A DNA stretch of 12,541 bases, from assembly GCA_031257735.1 (NCBI GenBank), contig JAIROC010000060.1, positions 1 to 12,541 of the forward strand, in the 5' to 3' direction. Made by a program: the position numbers and the translations under genes. Of this stretch, positions 6,718 through 12,541 are shown piece after piece; positions within the stretch are counted from its first letter, which is position 1, and each line of letters starts with the position of its first letter. The notes beneath the pieces were generated by a model, which saw only the letters and a program-made list of their open reading frames with translations, ran no database searches and was not told the origin of the DNA. The stretch is from Bacteroidales bacterium (GTDB lineage Bacteria; Bacteroidota; Bacteroidia; Bacteroidales; WCHB1-69).

Positions 6718-8758
6718 TGTGTTTTATTTTTTTGTTTGTTACATTCCATTCATTCCCTGCGACGCCCAGTGATAACACTTCTTCATCAGAGAGTGTTCTG
6801 TTAAATATTGCTACCTCCGACACATCTATATCACTTTCTTTCCCGTTGTCGTCAGCAAAGAGCAACAACCCTTCTTCCGACCACGACAGTCGGCTATCTT
6901 TTTGCAACCGTTTGACGTTGTAATTGGCAAATACCAATTCCCCATTCAAGTAAAATTTCAGCGATTGTCCCAAATGAGCAGATATTATCAGTCTGTACCA
7001 TTCGTTTTCACGAAGAGGAGGGTCAAATTGAAAATCAAACTGCGATATGCCAAAGCGAATCATATCGGAAAACAGAAATACATCGAAATCGTCGGTATTG
7101 TCCATATTAGTCTGAAAAAAACTATGGTCGCCTTCTCCCGATAACCTGACATCCATCAATATGCTATATTCGTTGATATTTTTGCATGAGTCATTATGAA
7201 GTATCCCGTGCGAACACTTGAAATAACTGTAGCGCGGTACTCTAACAGCATTTTTTCCCGCTCTGGAACCTGTAATCCGTTCCAATCCCGCAACCGAAAG
7301 TTCCCCTTTGCTTTTGTCATTTGTCATTTTATAAACTTCCAAATTTTTACCGACAGTAGCCTTTCCATAATTGGCTGTATCCTCGAACAGCCACCAGCCT
7401 GTGAGATTATCTGTAATTTTGATATTTGCCTGTTTGTATCTGACATTACGCCAACGGGGATATACGGTAAATGATTCTGTTGAATCATGTTTGTAATGTT
7501 CAAAATAAATTACTTTACCATTGTCTGTCAAAAAAAATGGCTGATTGAAAGGCGTTTGTTTACCATTTTTATATATAACGGGAAGATACAGCATATTTGT
7601 TCCAAGCGAAGCAAAATGATATGTTCCGTTATGGTATTTTCCCCAACATGCAGGCATCCATTCCGATGATGAATTGGCGATACACAAACAGGCATATTCA
7701 GGCGGTCGGTCAGCAAGTTCTGTCTCCGGCAATATGGCTATGTCAATATCTGCCATTTTACAGTATTCCGATGTTACGTCAATCAGATTGTCGAGCAAAT
7801 AAGGGATATCGGAGGGAATATTTGCGGAATGTGCCTGCCGCCGAAAAATGTGTCTCAACACTTGAACCATCACCAAATCGTCGTCTGGAACCCAACTGCC
7901 CGGCGGATGTTTGGTTGCCATAAAAGGTATATGTTTGCCTGCACTGTCGCACACAATATTCCATGCACATCTGTTGTTAAGCGAAGGTTGTAGCATCACT
8001 TCCAACGTAACGGGAATTCCCATGGCGCGCATCACAAATGCAGCCAAAGTCGCCTGACGTTCCTGGCTGCCTCTGGTGGATGCCATCAACTGTCGGTAAC
8101 TCATGGACGGAAAATGTCTGCCGTATATAAAACTCGGTAATTTTTCATTTACTTTGCTACATGCTCTCACAGCAGTCATATCGGAGGAATCCAGCAAATC
8201 GCGGTACACGTCAGCAAAACTTGTCAATGCTTGTGCACGCCAGTTTTCCAGCGGTTCGGTAGATATTCTGTAAGGCAATATCTCTTCGCAAAAAATGTCG
8301 AATGAGACATGCTTTCCCCATGGTGCTGCACGCCACGACCGAAAAGCAATTTCAATATTATTGATAAGATATTCGGCAGTTATATAATTTAAATCCTTCT
8401 GCACAACAAGCGTTCCCAGACAAAAATCGTTAAGCAACTTTTCTCTGTCCGATGCATTAGTAAGAAAATAACTGACAGAGGCCACATCTTCCCATGGCGC
8501 ATCATAGTATTCCGAATACTTTCCCGGCATGTTAACAATCAAAAATTCCGCAGCACGAAGTTTCAGACTGTCGCTGGGATTACGACTATAATGCTTTAAC
8601 ACTTTTTCCAATTCCGTACGGTTATCTCCCGCCATAAACAAAACAGCATTTATTTCAGGCGAATACGGAGGATTATTCCATCGGTAATTTTGACACATAA
8701 AATAAATCGAACCAGCAATAAACAAAATACAAATTATGATAATAACCTTATAATTCAT
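6707..8758 (-). CDS. Transglutaminase-like pseudoenzyme with laminin-G-like C-terminus
   Basis: 683 aa with an N-terminal hydrophobic segment (about 5-21) for export or anchoring. It is clearly homologous to the next gene: both share PEI near the start, a SLKLRAAEFLI block, SEYYDAP, and PYRISTEPLENWR. At the catalytic sites it differs. The position of Cys241 in the paralogue is Gln232 (TRGSQERQ) and the position of His274 is Cys264 (NRCAWN), so a Cys-His catalytic pair is absent. Residues about 450-668 form a separate beta-rich region ending in EVAIFNRTLSDEEVLSLG, a signature of LamG/concanavalin-like domains. It is the first gene of a two-gene operon and likely serves as a binding or regulatory partner of the second; that role is inference. 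No frameshift or stop is present. Confidence 0.8.
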   Translation of the reverse strand: MNYKVIIIICILFIAGSIYFMCQNYRWNNPPYSPEINAVLFMAGDNRTELEKVLKHYSRNPSDSLKLRAAEFLIVNMPGKYSEYYDAPWEDVASVSYFLTNASDREKLLNDFCLGTLVVQKDLNYITAEYLINNIEIAFRSWRAAPWGKHVSFDIFCEEILPYRISTEPLENWRAQALTSFADVYRDLLDSSDMTAVRACSKVNEKLPSFIYGRHFPSMSYRQLMASTRGSQERQATLAAFVMRAMGIPVTLEVMLQPSLNNRCAWNIVCDSAGKHIPFMATKHPPGSWVPDDDLVMVQVLRHIFRRQAHSANIPSDIPYLLDNLIDVTSEYCKMADIDIAILPETELADRPPEYACLCIANSSSEWMPACWGKYHNGTYHFASLGTNMLYLPVIYKNGKQTPFNQPFFLTDNGKVIYFEHYKHDSTESFTVYPRWRNVRYKQANIKITDNLTGWWLFEDTANYGKATVGKNLEVYKMTNDKSKGELSVAGLERITGSRAGKNAVRVPRYSYFKCSHGILHNDSCKNINEYSILMDVRLSGEGDHSFFQTNMDNTDDFDVFLFSDMIRFGISQFDFQFDPPLRENEWYRLIISAHLGQSLKFYLNGELVFANYNVKRLQKDSRLSWSEEGLLLFADDNGKESDIDVSEVAIFNRTLSDEEVLSLGVAGNEWNVTNKKIKHNER

Positions 8759-8792
8759 AACTTATCCAATTAATTATTTAAAATCCTAACCA

Positions 8793-8825
8793 CAAAGATA
8801 CTGTTTTTTCCCGACATCGTAAAAT
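8793..8825 (-). promoter_or_regulatory. Candidate Bacteroidetes promoter for the transglutaminase pair
   Basis: On the minus strand TATCTTTG (8800 down to 8793) matches the Bacteroidetes -7 box TAnnTTTG. About 19 bases upstream lies TTTTA, only a partial match to the -33 TTTG box. The -7 box ends 34 bases before the ATG at 8758, giving a short leader. It is a good match at -7 and a weak match at -33. Confidence 0.5.
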
Positions 8826-8861
8826 ATAATTTCAAAAACTTCAAAAGTCGATTCCAAAAAA

Positions 8862-8969
8862 ATGAAAAATGAGACAAAACAAGTTCTGAAAAACATGCGT
8901 ATTCTGGCAGACACCAACATCCTCATTCAAAGACATACATCACATTTTTTCAGTTATATGCTCAATTGA
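8862..8969 (+). pseudogene. Truncated start of a PIN-domain (VapC-like) gene
   Basis: A plus-strand frame opens at ATG 8862 (second ATG at 8895) and reads MRILADTNILIQRH from 8895. The strand-then-acidic pattern RILADTNILI is the first beta strand and first metal-binding Asp of PIN-domain ribonucleases. The resemblance ends near position 8935; the frame then runs only to TGA 8967-8969, through DNA that on the other strand belongs to the recombinase fragment. A full PIN protein needs about 130 residues, so the rest is missing. The fragment is short, so chance similarity is not excluded. Confidence 0.4.
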
Positions 8970-9325
8970 GAATATCCCCTGTTTTTGTAATTGCAATAAA
9001 AAAGAACATGCCGAACATTCATAACTTTTATGATAATGAAAAGGTTTTACATCATGTATTGAACCGTCAGGATATATCGATCCTAAAATGAAGAGCTTGA
9101 TAACCAGCAATATATTGCGCTCATGTTTCAAAGTATTTTTATTAGTCCACTTGTCAAGACACGCTTGATAAGATAAATATCATCGTATGTTTTCCAATGA
9201 TAATTTTCGAATTTATTCCACTTGATTTCGTTCTTGACATGCTTTATATACTGCCGACTATAATTGTGGGCTTCCATATAAGAAATAAGTAGCGGATACT
9301 TGGTTTTTAATTCTTGCAAGTCCAT
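8940..9325 (-). pseudogene. Broken N-terminal part of a tyrosine-recombinase/integrase-like gene
   Basis: Two minus-strand frames together read like the N-terminal, SAM-like DNA-binding part of a Bacteroidales tyrosine recombinase. The first, from ATG 9325, gives MDLQELKTKYPLLISYMEAH, then a YSRQYIKHVKNEIKW helix and TYDDIYLI. The second continues with QACLDKWTNKNTLKHERN, IYPDGS, and an SFLLQLQKQGIFSIEHITEKM end. The frame changes near 9167-9172, where one base appears to be missing after DDIYL; reading across it restores a continuous protein. Coding likeness stops at about 8940, so the catalytic domain with the Arg and Tyr residues is absent. The fragment lies 28 bases after the mobC-like gene. 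It cannot make an active recombinase. Family assignment rests on remembered similarity and is moderate. Confidence 0.6.
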
Positions 9326-9333
9326 GTGGCTTT

Positions 9334-9357
9334 TTTTATTCTACAATTTTATTCTAC
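9334..9357. repeat. 11-bp tandem direct repeat across the mobC-like stop codon
   Basis: TTTTATTCTAC occurs at 9334-9344 and again at 9347-9357, separated by AA. The second copy includes the stop codon of the coupling-protein gene (9354-9356). It may be a small duplication or the trace of an excised insertion; no function is assigned. Confidence 0.55.
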
Positions 9358-11348
9358 TTTTTAACCAGTACCTGTTGAATATTCCGATTTTGTAATTCCT
9401 CTGCGACAATCTGTTTCACATCCAGTTTGATTTGACTGTAATTTGCATCAATCTGTTCCTGCATTCTGTCCGTGCCGTTTTCGTCGCAAAAATCCACGAT
9501 TTGAGGGATTTTTTTGTACGCTTTTGTTTCGCGTGCGACGGCGGCATTATCTACCACGATTTCAGCATGAAAAATCTTCTGTTCGATACGTTCGTCGAAG
9601 TTGTCGCTCACCGAACCGACAAACATTCCTTGTGTCAGGTTTGAAATCTTACTCGCCGGAATCAGCGAATCCAACTGTGTGGAAATTGAAGTGGATTTGT
9701 CTTGCCTGTTTATCGTCATGGATTGTCGTTTTTGCAGCACTTTACCGAAGCGTTCCGAAAGGTTTTTCGCCGATTCGCCGACAACCTGACCGGAGAAGAT
9801 ATTCCCCACCGTGTTCATCACGACAGCAGCTTCTTTGTCGCCATAATCCCGCTTTAACTGCGAAAAATCCTGAAAGCCCAAACAAACAGCAACTTTATTG
9901 CTTCGGGCGGTAGCAATCAGATTATCCAGACCGCGAAAGTAAATCGTTGGCAATTCGTCGATAATCACCGAAGACTTTAGCTGTCCTTTCTTGTTTATTA
10001 ACTTCACAATACGTGAATTATACAATCCCAACGCCGCCGAATAGATGTTTTGCCGGTCGGGATTGTTCCCAACGCAAAGAATTTTCGGCTCTGCGGGATT
10101 GTTGATGTCCAGAGTAAAATCGTTTCCGGTCATCACCCAATAGAGTTGCGGGCTTATCATTCTGGATAACGGGATTTTAGCCGAAGCTATCTGTCCCTGT
10201 AACTGATCCGCCGCGCCTCCTTCCCAAGCATCCATGAACGGACTTAAATAGTTCTCTAACTGTGGATAAGAGGTCAAAATCGGGAAAATATCCTCGTATT
10301 TTCTGTTCAGAAATTCTATTGCATGTGGAAACGTGCAATACTTGCCATTTTGATAGATTTTCATGTACCAAATTATTGCTGCTAAAAGTATTATAGGCGA
10401 TTCAACAAAGAAATCGCCCTGTTTCTGTATCCATGTCTTGTTGAGATTCAACATAATTGTGTAGGCGCTTTCGTAAGCGTCCGAAATGTCGGTCATAAAC
10501 TCCGGCGCTATCGGGTTGCAGCGGTGCGATTTGCGTGGATTGTCGAAGTTAATCACGTAGAATTTGGGTTTTACTTTGTATTTGTCCGTGTTGTTGAGCA
10601 GTGTGTTATAGGCAATTACCGACAGGTCGTCGAATTTATAGTCATAGACATACATCGAAAAGCCTTTGACAATCTGCTGCTTAATGTAATTATTGACTAT
10701 TGCATACGACTTTCCCGAACCCGGAGTACCCAGCACAATAGAAGCCCGAAATGGATTGACAACGTTTATCCAGCCCTTGTTCCATTTCTTTTTATAGAAA
10801 AAACGTGTCGGCAAATTCACCGAATATTCGTTTTCCAATAATCTTGTTTCCTGCATAAACGATTCATTCTCAAGGTTAAAGACGTCATCCATAAGATTAT
10901 TCTTGAGCAAACGGCTCATCCATATTCCTGCGACCAAGAGCAGGATATATCCCAACGTTAATGTAAACACATACAGTGCAGTATTAGCGACTAACGGCAA
11001 AGGCAGATACAGCAGCCACCAGTTCAGGAAAAACAGTATAAAACCAAAAAACAGATACACATAGATTTTGTTCCAAGTAATCTTTTCCTCTTTCACTCCT
11101 TTTGTCCCCAGACAGGACAAGGCAAGAAACACTACCGCAAATAGTTTTGTCCATAAAACAGACGAAAACAGTCCGGTCGTTCGTTGAAAATTCATCAGTA
11201 TTTTATCTAAAACACCGATGTTCACTCCACTTTCTACGATATACTGATAGCAAAACCAGTACACGTTTATCACACAAAATAAAATACTAATCGCCCTCAT
11301 AAACTCCATTGTTTTGGCGAGACCTCTTAAATCATCTTCCTGTTGCAT
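9354..11348 (-). CDS. mobC: MobC/TraG-type conjugative coupling ATPase (T4CP)
   Basis: 664 aa, of the size expected for MobC/TraG proteins of Bacteroides conjugative elements. The start (MQQEDDLRGLAKTMEFMRAI) matches the usual N-terminus as I remember it. Hydrophobic segments lie at about 20-38, 66-84, 95-115 and 120-145. The cytoplasmic part has Walker A GTPGSGKS at 207-214 and Walker B VIIDE at 461-465, followed by ARSNKVAVCLGFQDFSQL, typical of VirD4/TraG enzymes. These inner-membrane ATPases bring the relaxase-DNA complex to the type IV secretion channel. No relaxase (mobA/mobB) lies directly upstream; a divergent nuclease gene does, and a broken recombinase follows. It has its own promoter. 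The protein looks intact, but whether a working conjugation system exists cannot be seen here. Confidence 0.9.
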   Translation of the reverse strand: MQQEDDLRGLAKTMEFMRAISILFCVINVYWFCYQYIVESGVNIGVLDKILMNFQRTTGLFSSVLWTKLFAVVFLALSCLGTKGVKEEKITWNKIYVYLFFGFILFFLNWWLLYLPLPLVANTALYVFTLTLGYILLLVAGIWMSRLLKNNLMDDVFNLENESFMQETRLLENEYSVNLPTRFFYKKKWNKGWINVVNPFRASIVLGTPGSGKSYAIVNNYIKQQIVKGFSMYVYDYKFDDLSVIAYNTLLNNTDKYKVKPKFYVINFDNPRKSHRCNPIAPEFMTDISDAYESAYTIMLNLNKTWIQKQGDFFVESPIILLAAIIWYMKIYQNGKYCTFPHAIEFLNRKYEDIFPILTSYPQLENYLSPFMDAWEGGAADQLQGQIASAKIPLSRMISPQLYWVMTGNDFTLDINNPAEPKILCVGNNPDRQNIYSAALGLYNSRIVKLINKKGQLKSSVIIDELPTIYFRGLDNLIATARSNKVAVCLGFQDFSQLKRDYGDKEAAVVMNTVGNIFSGQVVGESAKNLSERFGKVLQKRQSMTINRQDKSTSISTQLDSLIPASKISNLTQGMFVGSVSDNFDERIEQKIFHAEIVVDNAAVARETKAYKKIPQIVDFCDENGTDRMQEQIDANYSQIKLDVKQIVAEELQNRNIQQVLVKK

Positions 11349-11375
11349 AACTTATTAATCGTTTTTTTTAAAACG

Positions 11376-11406
11376 CAAAAGTAAAAGGAAGATGATTATC
11401 TATCAA
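11376..11406 (-). promoter_or_regulatory. Bacteroidetes-type promoter of the mobC-like gene
   Basis: On the minus strand TTG (11406 to 11404), a 20-base spacer and TACTTTTG (11383 to 11376) match the Bacteroidetes housekeeping promoter (TTG near -33, TAnnTTTG near -7) in both boxes and in spacing. The -7 box ends 27 bases before the ATG at 11348. This is the best promoter match in the window. Confidence 0.7.
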
Positions 11407-11420
11407 GAATATGTTGTTGA

Positions 11421-11456
11421 TGGCAGTGGTTGGCGTTTAAATGGTAATGGTTGGCG
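11421..11456. repeat. 15-bp direct repeat with 21-bp period upstream of the mobC-like promoter
   Basis: TGGCAGTGGTTGGCG at 11421-11435 and TGGTAATGGTTGGCG at 11442-11456 agree at 13 of 15 positions and start 21 bases (two helical turns) apart. They lie 15 bases upstream of the -33 box of the mobC-like gene, and between that gene and the divergent nuclease gene. This is the layout of a two-site binding element for a transcriptional regulator; no regulator gene is visible in the window. Confidence 0.55.
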
Positions 11457-11621
11457 CACCGAATTAATCTCCGTTAATTACATATTTATCCATGTTAATC
11501 AAATTAATTTGCTATTTCAGAATTTTTTTGCTCCTTTGTATTTTGAAAACAACAGATAAATAGGCAATAAGAACATGATAAACAATAATATAGATAAAAA
11601 TATTTGATAAAATCAATTGTT

Positions 11622-12541
11622 ATGACACAAAACATATCCAATAATTATGGCGAGGCTATTAAAGTCATCAAACAAGCGATACTGAAAAGCCGTTATAAGG
11701 CGGCGACATTAGCAAACCGTGAAATGTTGATGCTTTACTTTGGCGTTGGAGAATATATCTCGAACAACAGTCGCGAAAGTTCATGGGGAACAAATGCTAT
11801 AGAGGTAATTTCGGAACAACTACAGAAAGAATTACCCGGATTGAGAGGTTTTTCGCCTACCAATCTGAAAAATATGAGGCTTTTTTATGAAGCATGGGCA
11901 CAGTTAATGCCGATGTATCAAAATCGTCAGTTGATAACTGACGATTTTGAAAACACAGATAAACCACTTATTTGTACGGAAATATTAATTCGTCAGTTAC
12001 CAACTGACGAATTTAATGGCGATATATTATCGGAACATTTTTTGTCTATTGGTTTTACACACCATTGTGAAATTATCAATAAAGTAAAACCGGTAGAAGA
12101 ACGGCTGTTCTATATCGAACAATGTGCGCAAGGATTTTGGAGTGTCGAAAAACTTAAATACAACTTAAAGAGCAATCTTTATAGACAGCAGGGAAGCATT
12201 ATAAGCAATTTTGGCGACACTATTTCAGACATTGATTTCAGAGGCAGAGCGCTTCGATCGTTTAAAGATGAATACTTGCTTGATTTTGTCAATATCGAAG
12301 ACCCCGACGAAGAAGACGAACGTGAGATTGAAAATCAGATTGTCCTCAATATTAAAAAATTTATCATGACCTTAGGGACGGATTTTACATTTATCGGTAA
12401 TCAGCACCGTATTATTGTGAATGAAAAGGAGTTTTTTGTCGATTTGCTGTTTTTCAACCGGCGACTGCAATCGTTAGTTGCCATTGATTTGAAAAGAAAA
12501 GACTTCAAACCCGAATATGTCGGAAAAATGAATTTTTATCT
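11622..12541 (+). CDS. DUF1016/YhcG-type PD-(D/E)XK nuclease (partial, 3' end cut)
   Basis: The frame opens at ATG 11622 and stays open to the right edge: 306 residues plus two bases. Residues about 8-95 match the DUF1016 N-terminal domain, including GLRGFSPTNLKNMRLFYEAW. From about 140 the C-terminal nuclease domain follows: EYLLDFVNIEDPDEEDERE, FIMTLGTDFTFIGNQHRI, then FVDLLFFNRRL with Asp274 and AIDLK with Asp289 and Lys291, the PD-(D/E)XK pattern with Asp in place of Glu. The family is commonly found near restriction-modification and mobile elements; its biochemical role is poorly known. The linker at about 100-132 (RQLITDDF and RQLPTDEF) is encoded by two perfect palindromes. No strong promoter is visible upstream. 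Only the extreme C-terminus is missing. Confidence 0.85.
   Translation, partial: MTQNISNNYGEAIKVIKQAILKSRYKAATLANREMLMLYFGVGEYISNNSRESSWGTNAIEVISEQLQKELPGLRGFSPTNLKNMRLFYEAWAQLMPMYQNRQLITDDFENTDKPLICTEILIRQLPTDEFNGDILSEHFLSIGFTHHCEIINKVKPVEERLFYIEQCAQGFWSVEKLKYNLKSNLYRQQGSIISNFGDTISDIDFRGRALRSFKDEYLLDFVNIEDPDEEDEREIENQIVLNIKKFIMTLGTDFTFIGNQHRIIVNEKEFFVDLLFFNRRLQSLVAIDLKRKDFKPEYVGKMNFY
11918..11950 (+). repeat. Perfect 15-bp-stem palindrome inside the DUF1016 gene
   Basis: TCAAAATCGTCAGTT-GAT-AACTGACGATTTTGA pairs over all 15 bases with a 3-base loop. It is read in frame and yields QNRQLITDDFE in the linker between the two protein domains. The core CGTCAGTT-N3-AACTGACG returns 66 bases further on. 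Confidence 0.9.
11987..12013 (+). repeat. Second in-frame palindrome inside the DUF1016 gene (12-bp stem)
   Basis: AATTCGTCAGTT-ACC-AACTGACGAATT pairs over 12 bases with a 3-base loop. It shares the 8-bp core arms with the palindrome at 11918-11950, but differs in loop and flanks, and is read in the same frame as RQLPTDEF. The core-to-core distance is 66 bases (22 codons). Confidence 0.9.

Noticed and set aside
7597..7923. Plus-strand 108-aa open frame opposite the transglutaminase pseudoenzyme
   Set aside because: The minus strand gives a continuous homologous protein through this region; the plus-strand frame shows no motif.
8940..9131. Stand-alone 63-aa minus-strand gene
   Set aside because: The same frame continues upstream without a start into recombinase-like sequence and joins the frame from 9325 after a one-base shift, so it is part of one broken gene.
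9443..9913. Plus-strand 156-aa open frame
   Set aside because: It lies entirely opposite the coupling ATPase coding sequence, with low-complexity Arg/Ser/Cys-rich composition typical of an antisense shadow.
10524..10841. Plus-strand 105-aa open frame
   Set aside because: It is antisense to the well-conserved Walker A region of the coupling ATPase, with no domain of its own.
11462..11507. Short AT-rich inverted repeats (AATTAA-N6-TTAATT and TTAAT-CAA-ATTAA) as operators
   Set aside because: They are short and made only of A/T in AT-rich intergenic DNA, so chance occurrence is likely.
11523..11564. Promoter for the DUF1016 gene
   Set aside because: TTTG elements are present, but no TAnnTTTG box is found at the right spacing; the best candidates match only partly.

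Overview
The window reads as Bacteroidetes DNA, most likely Bacteroidales. Two promoters fit the Bacteroidetes -7/-33 pattern (TAnnTTTG with an upstream TTG), coding starts follow A-rich stretches rather than strong Shine-Dalgarno sites, one gene is a MobC/TraG-type coupling protein of Bacteroides conjugative elements, and the transglutaminase-like proteins are of a type common in this group. The genome is mosaic here: about 1-4460 is visibly AT-rich, while 4786-12541 is more balanced.

Layout. (1) 2-4460, plus strand: a tightly packed operon with the 3' end of a Cys-rich peptide gene, a small secreted protein of unknown function, a 76-aa precursor-like peptide, an M50 (site-2 protease type) membrane metalloprotease with an N-terminal PqqD/RRE-like region, and a 738-aa Wzy_C/O-antigen-ligase-like membrane protein with a C-terminal TPR region. 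This looks like part of a ribosomally made, processed peptide (RiPP-like) cluster whose modification and export genes are not in view, perhaps left of the window. (2) 4461-4785: non-coding, with one perfect 7-bp hairpin. (3) 4786-8758, minus strand: two overlapping tandem paralogues of a membrane-anchored or secreted transglutaminase-like protein. The promoter-distal one keeps Cys and His. The promoter-proximal one has lost both and carries a laminin-G-like C-terminus, so it looks like a pseudoenzyme. (4) 8862-9325: a scar where a truncated PIN-domain start (plus) meets a frameshifted, truncated tyrosine-recombinase-like gene (minus). (5) 9354-11348, minus: a full-length MobC/TraG-type coupling ATPase without a visible relaxase, with a good promoter and a 21-bp-period direct repeat upstream. 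(6) 11622-12541, plus: a DUF1016/YhcG-type PD-(D/E)XK nuclease, cut by the window end, whose interdomain linker is encoded by two related perfect palindromes.

Working picture: in region 1 the protease probably recognises the peptide leader through its N-terminal region and processes it in the membrane; the role of the Wzy_C/TPR protein is open. Regions 4-6 look like the worn edge of an integrated conjugative element next to a defence-type nuclease. The transglutaminase pair is an independent envelope or secreted module. All function statements come from motif reading, not database searches.
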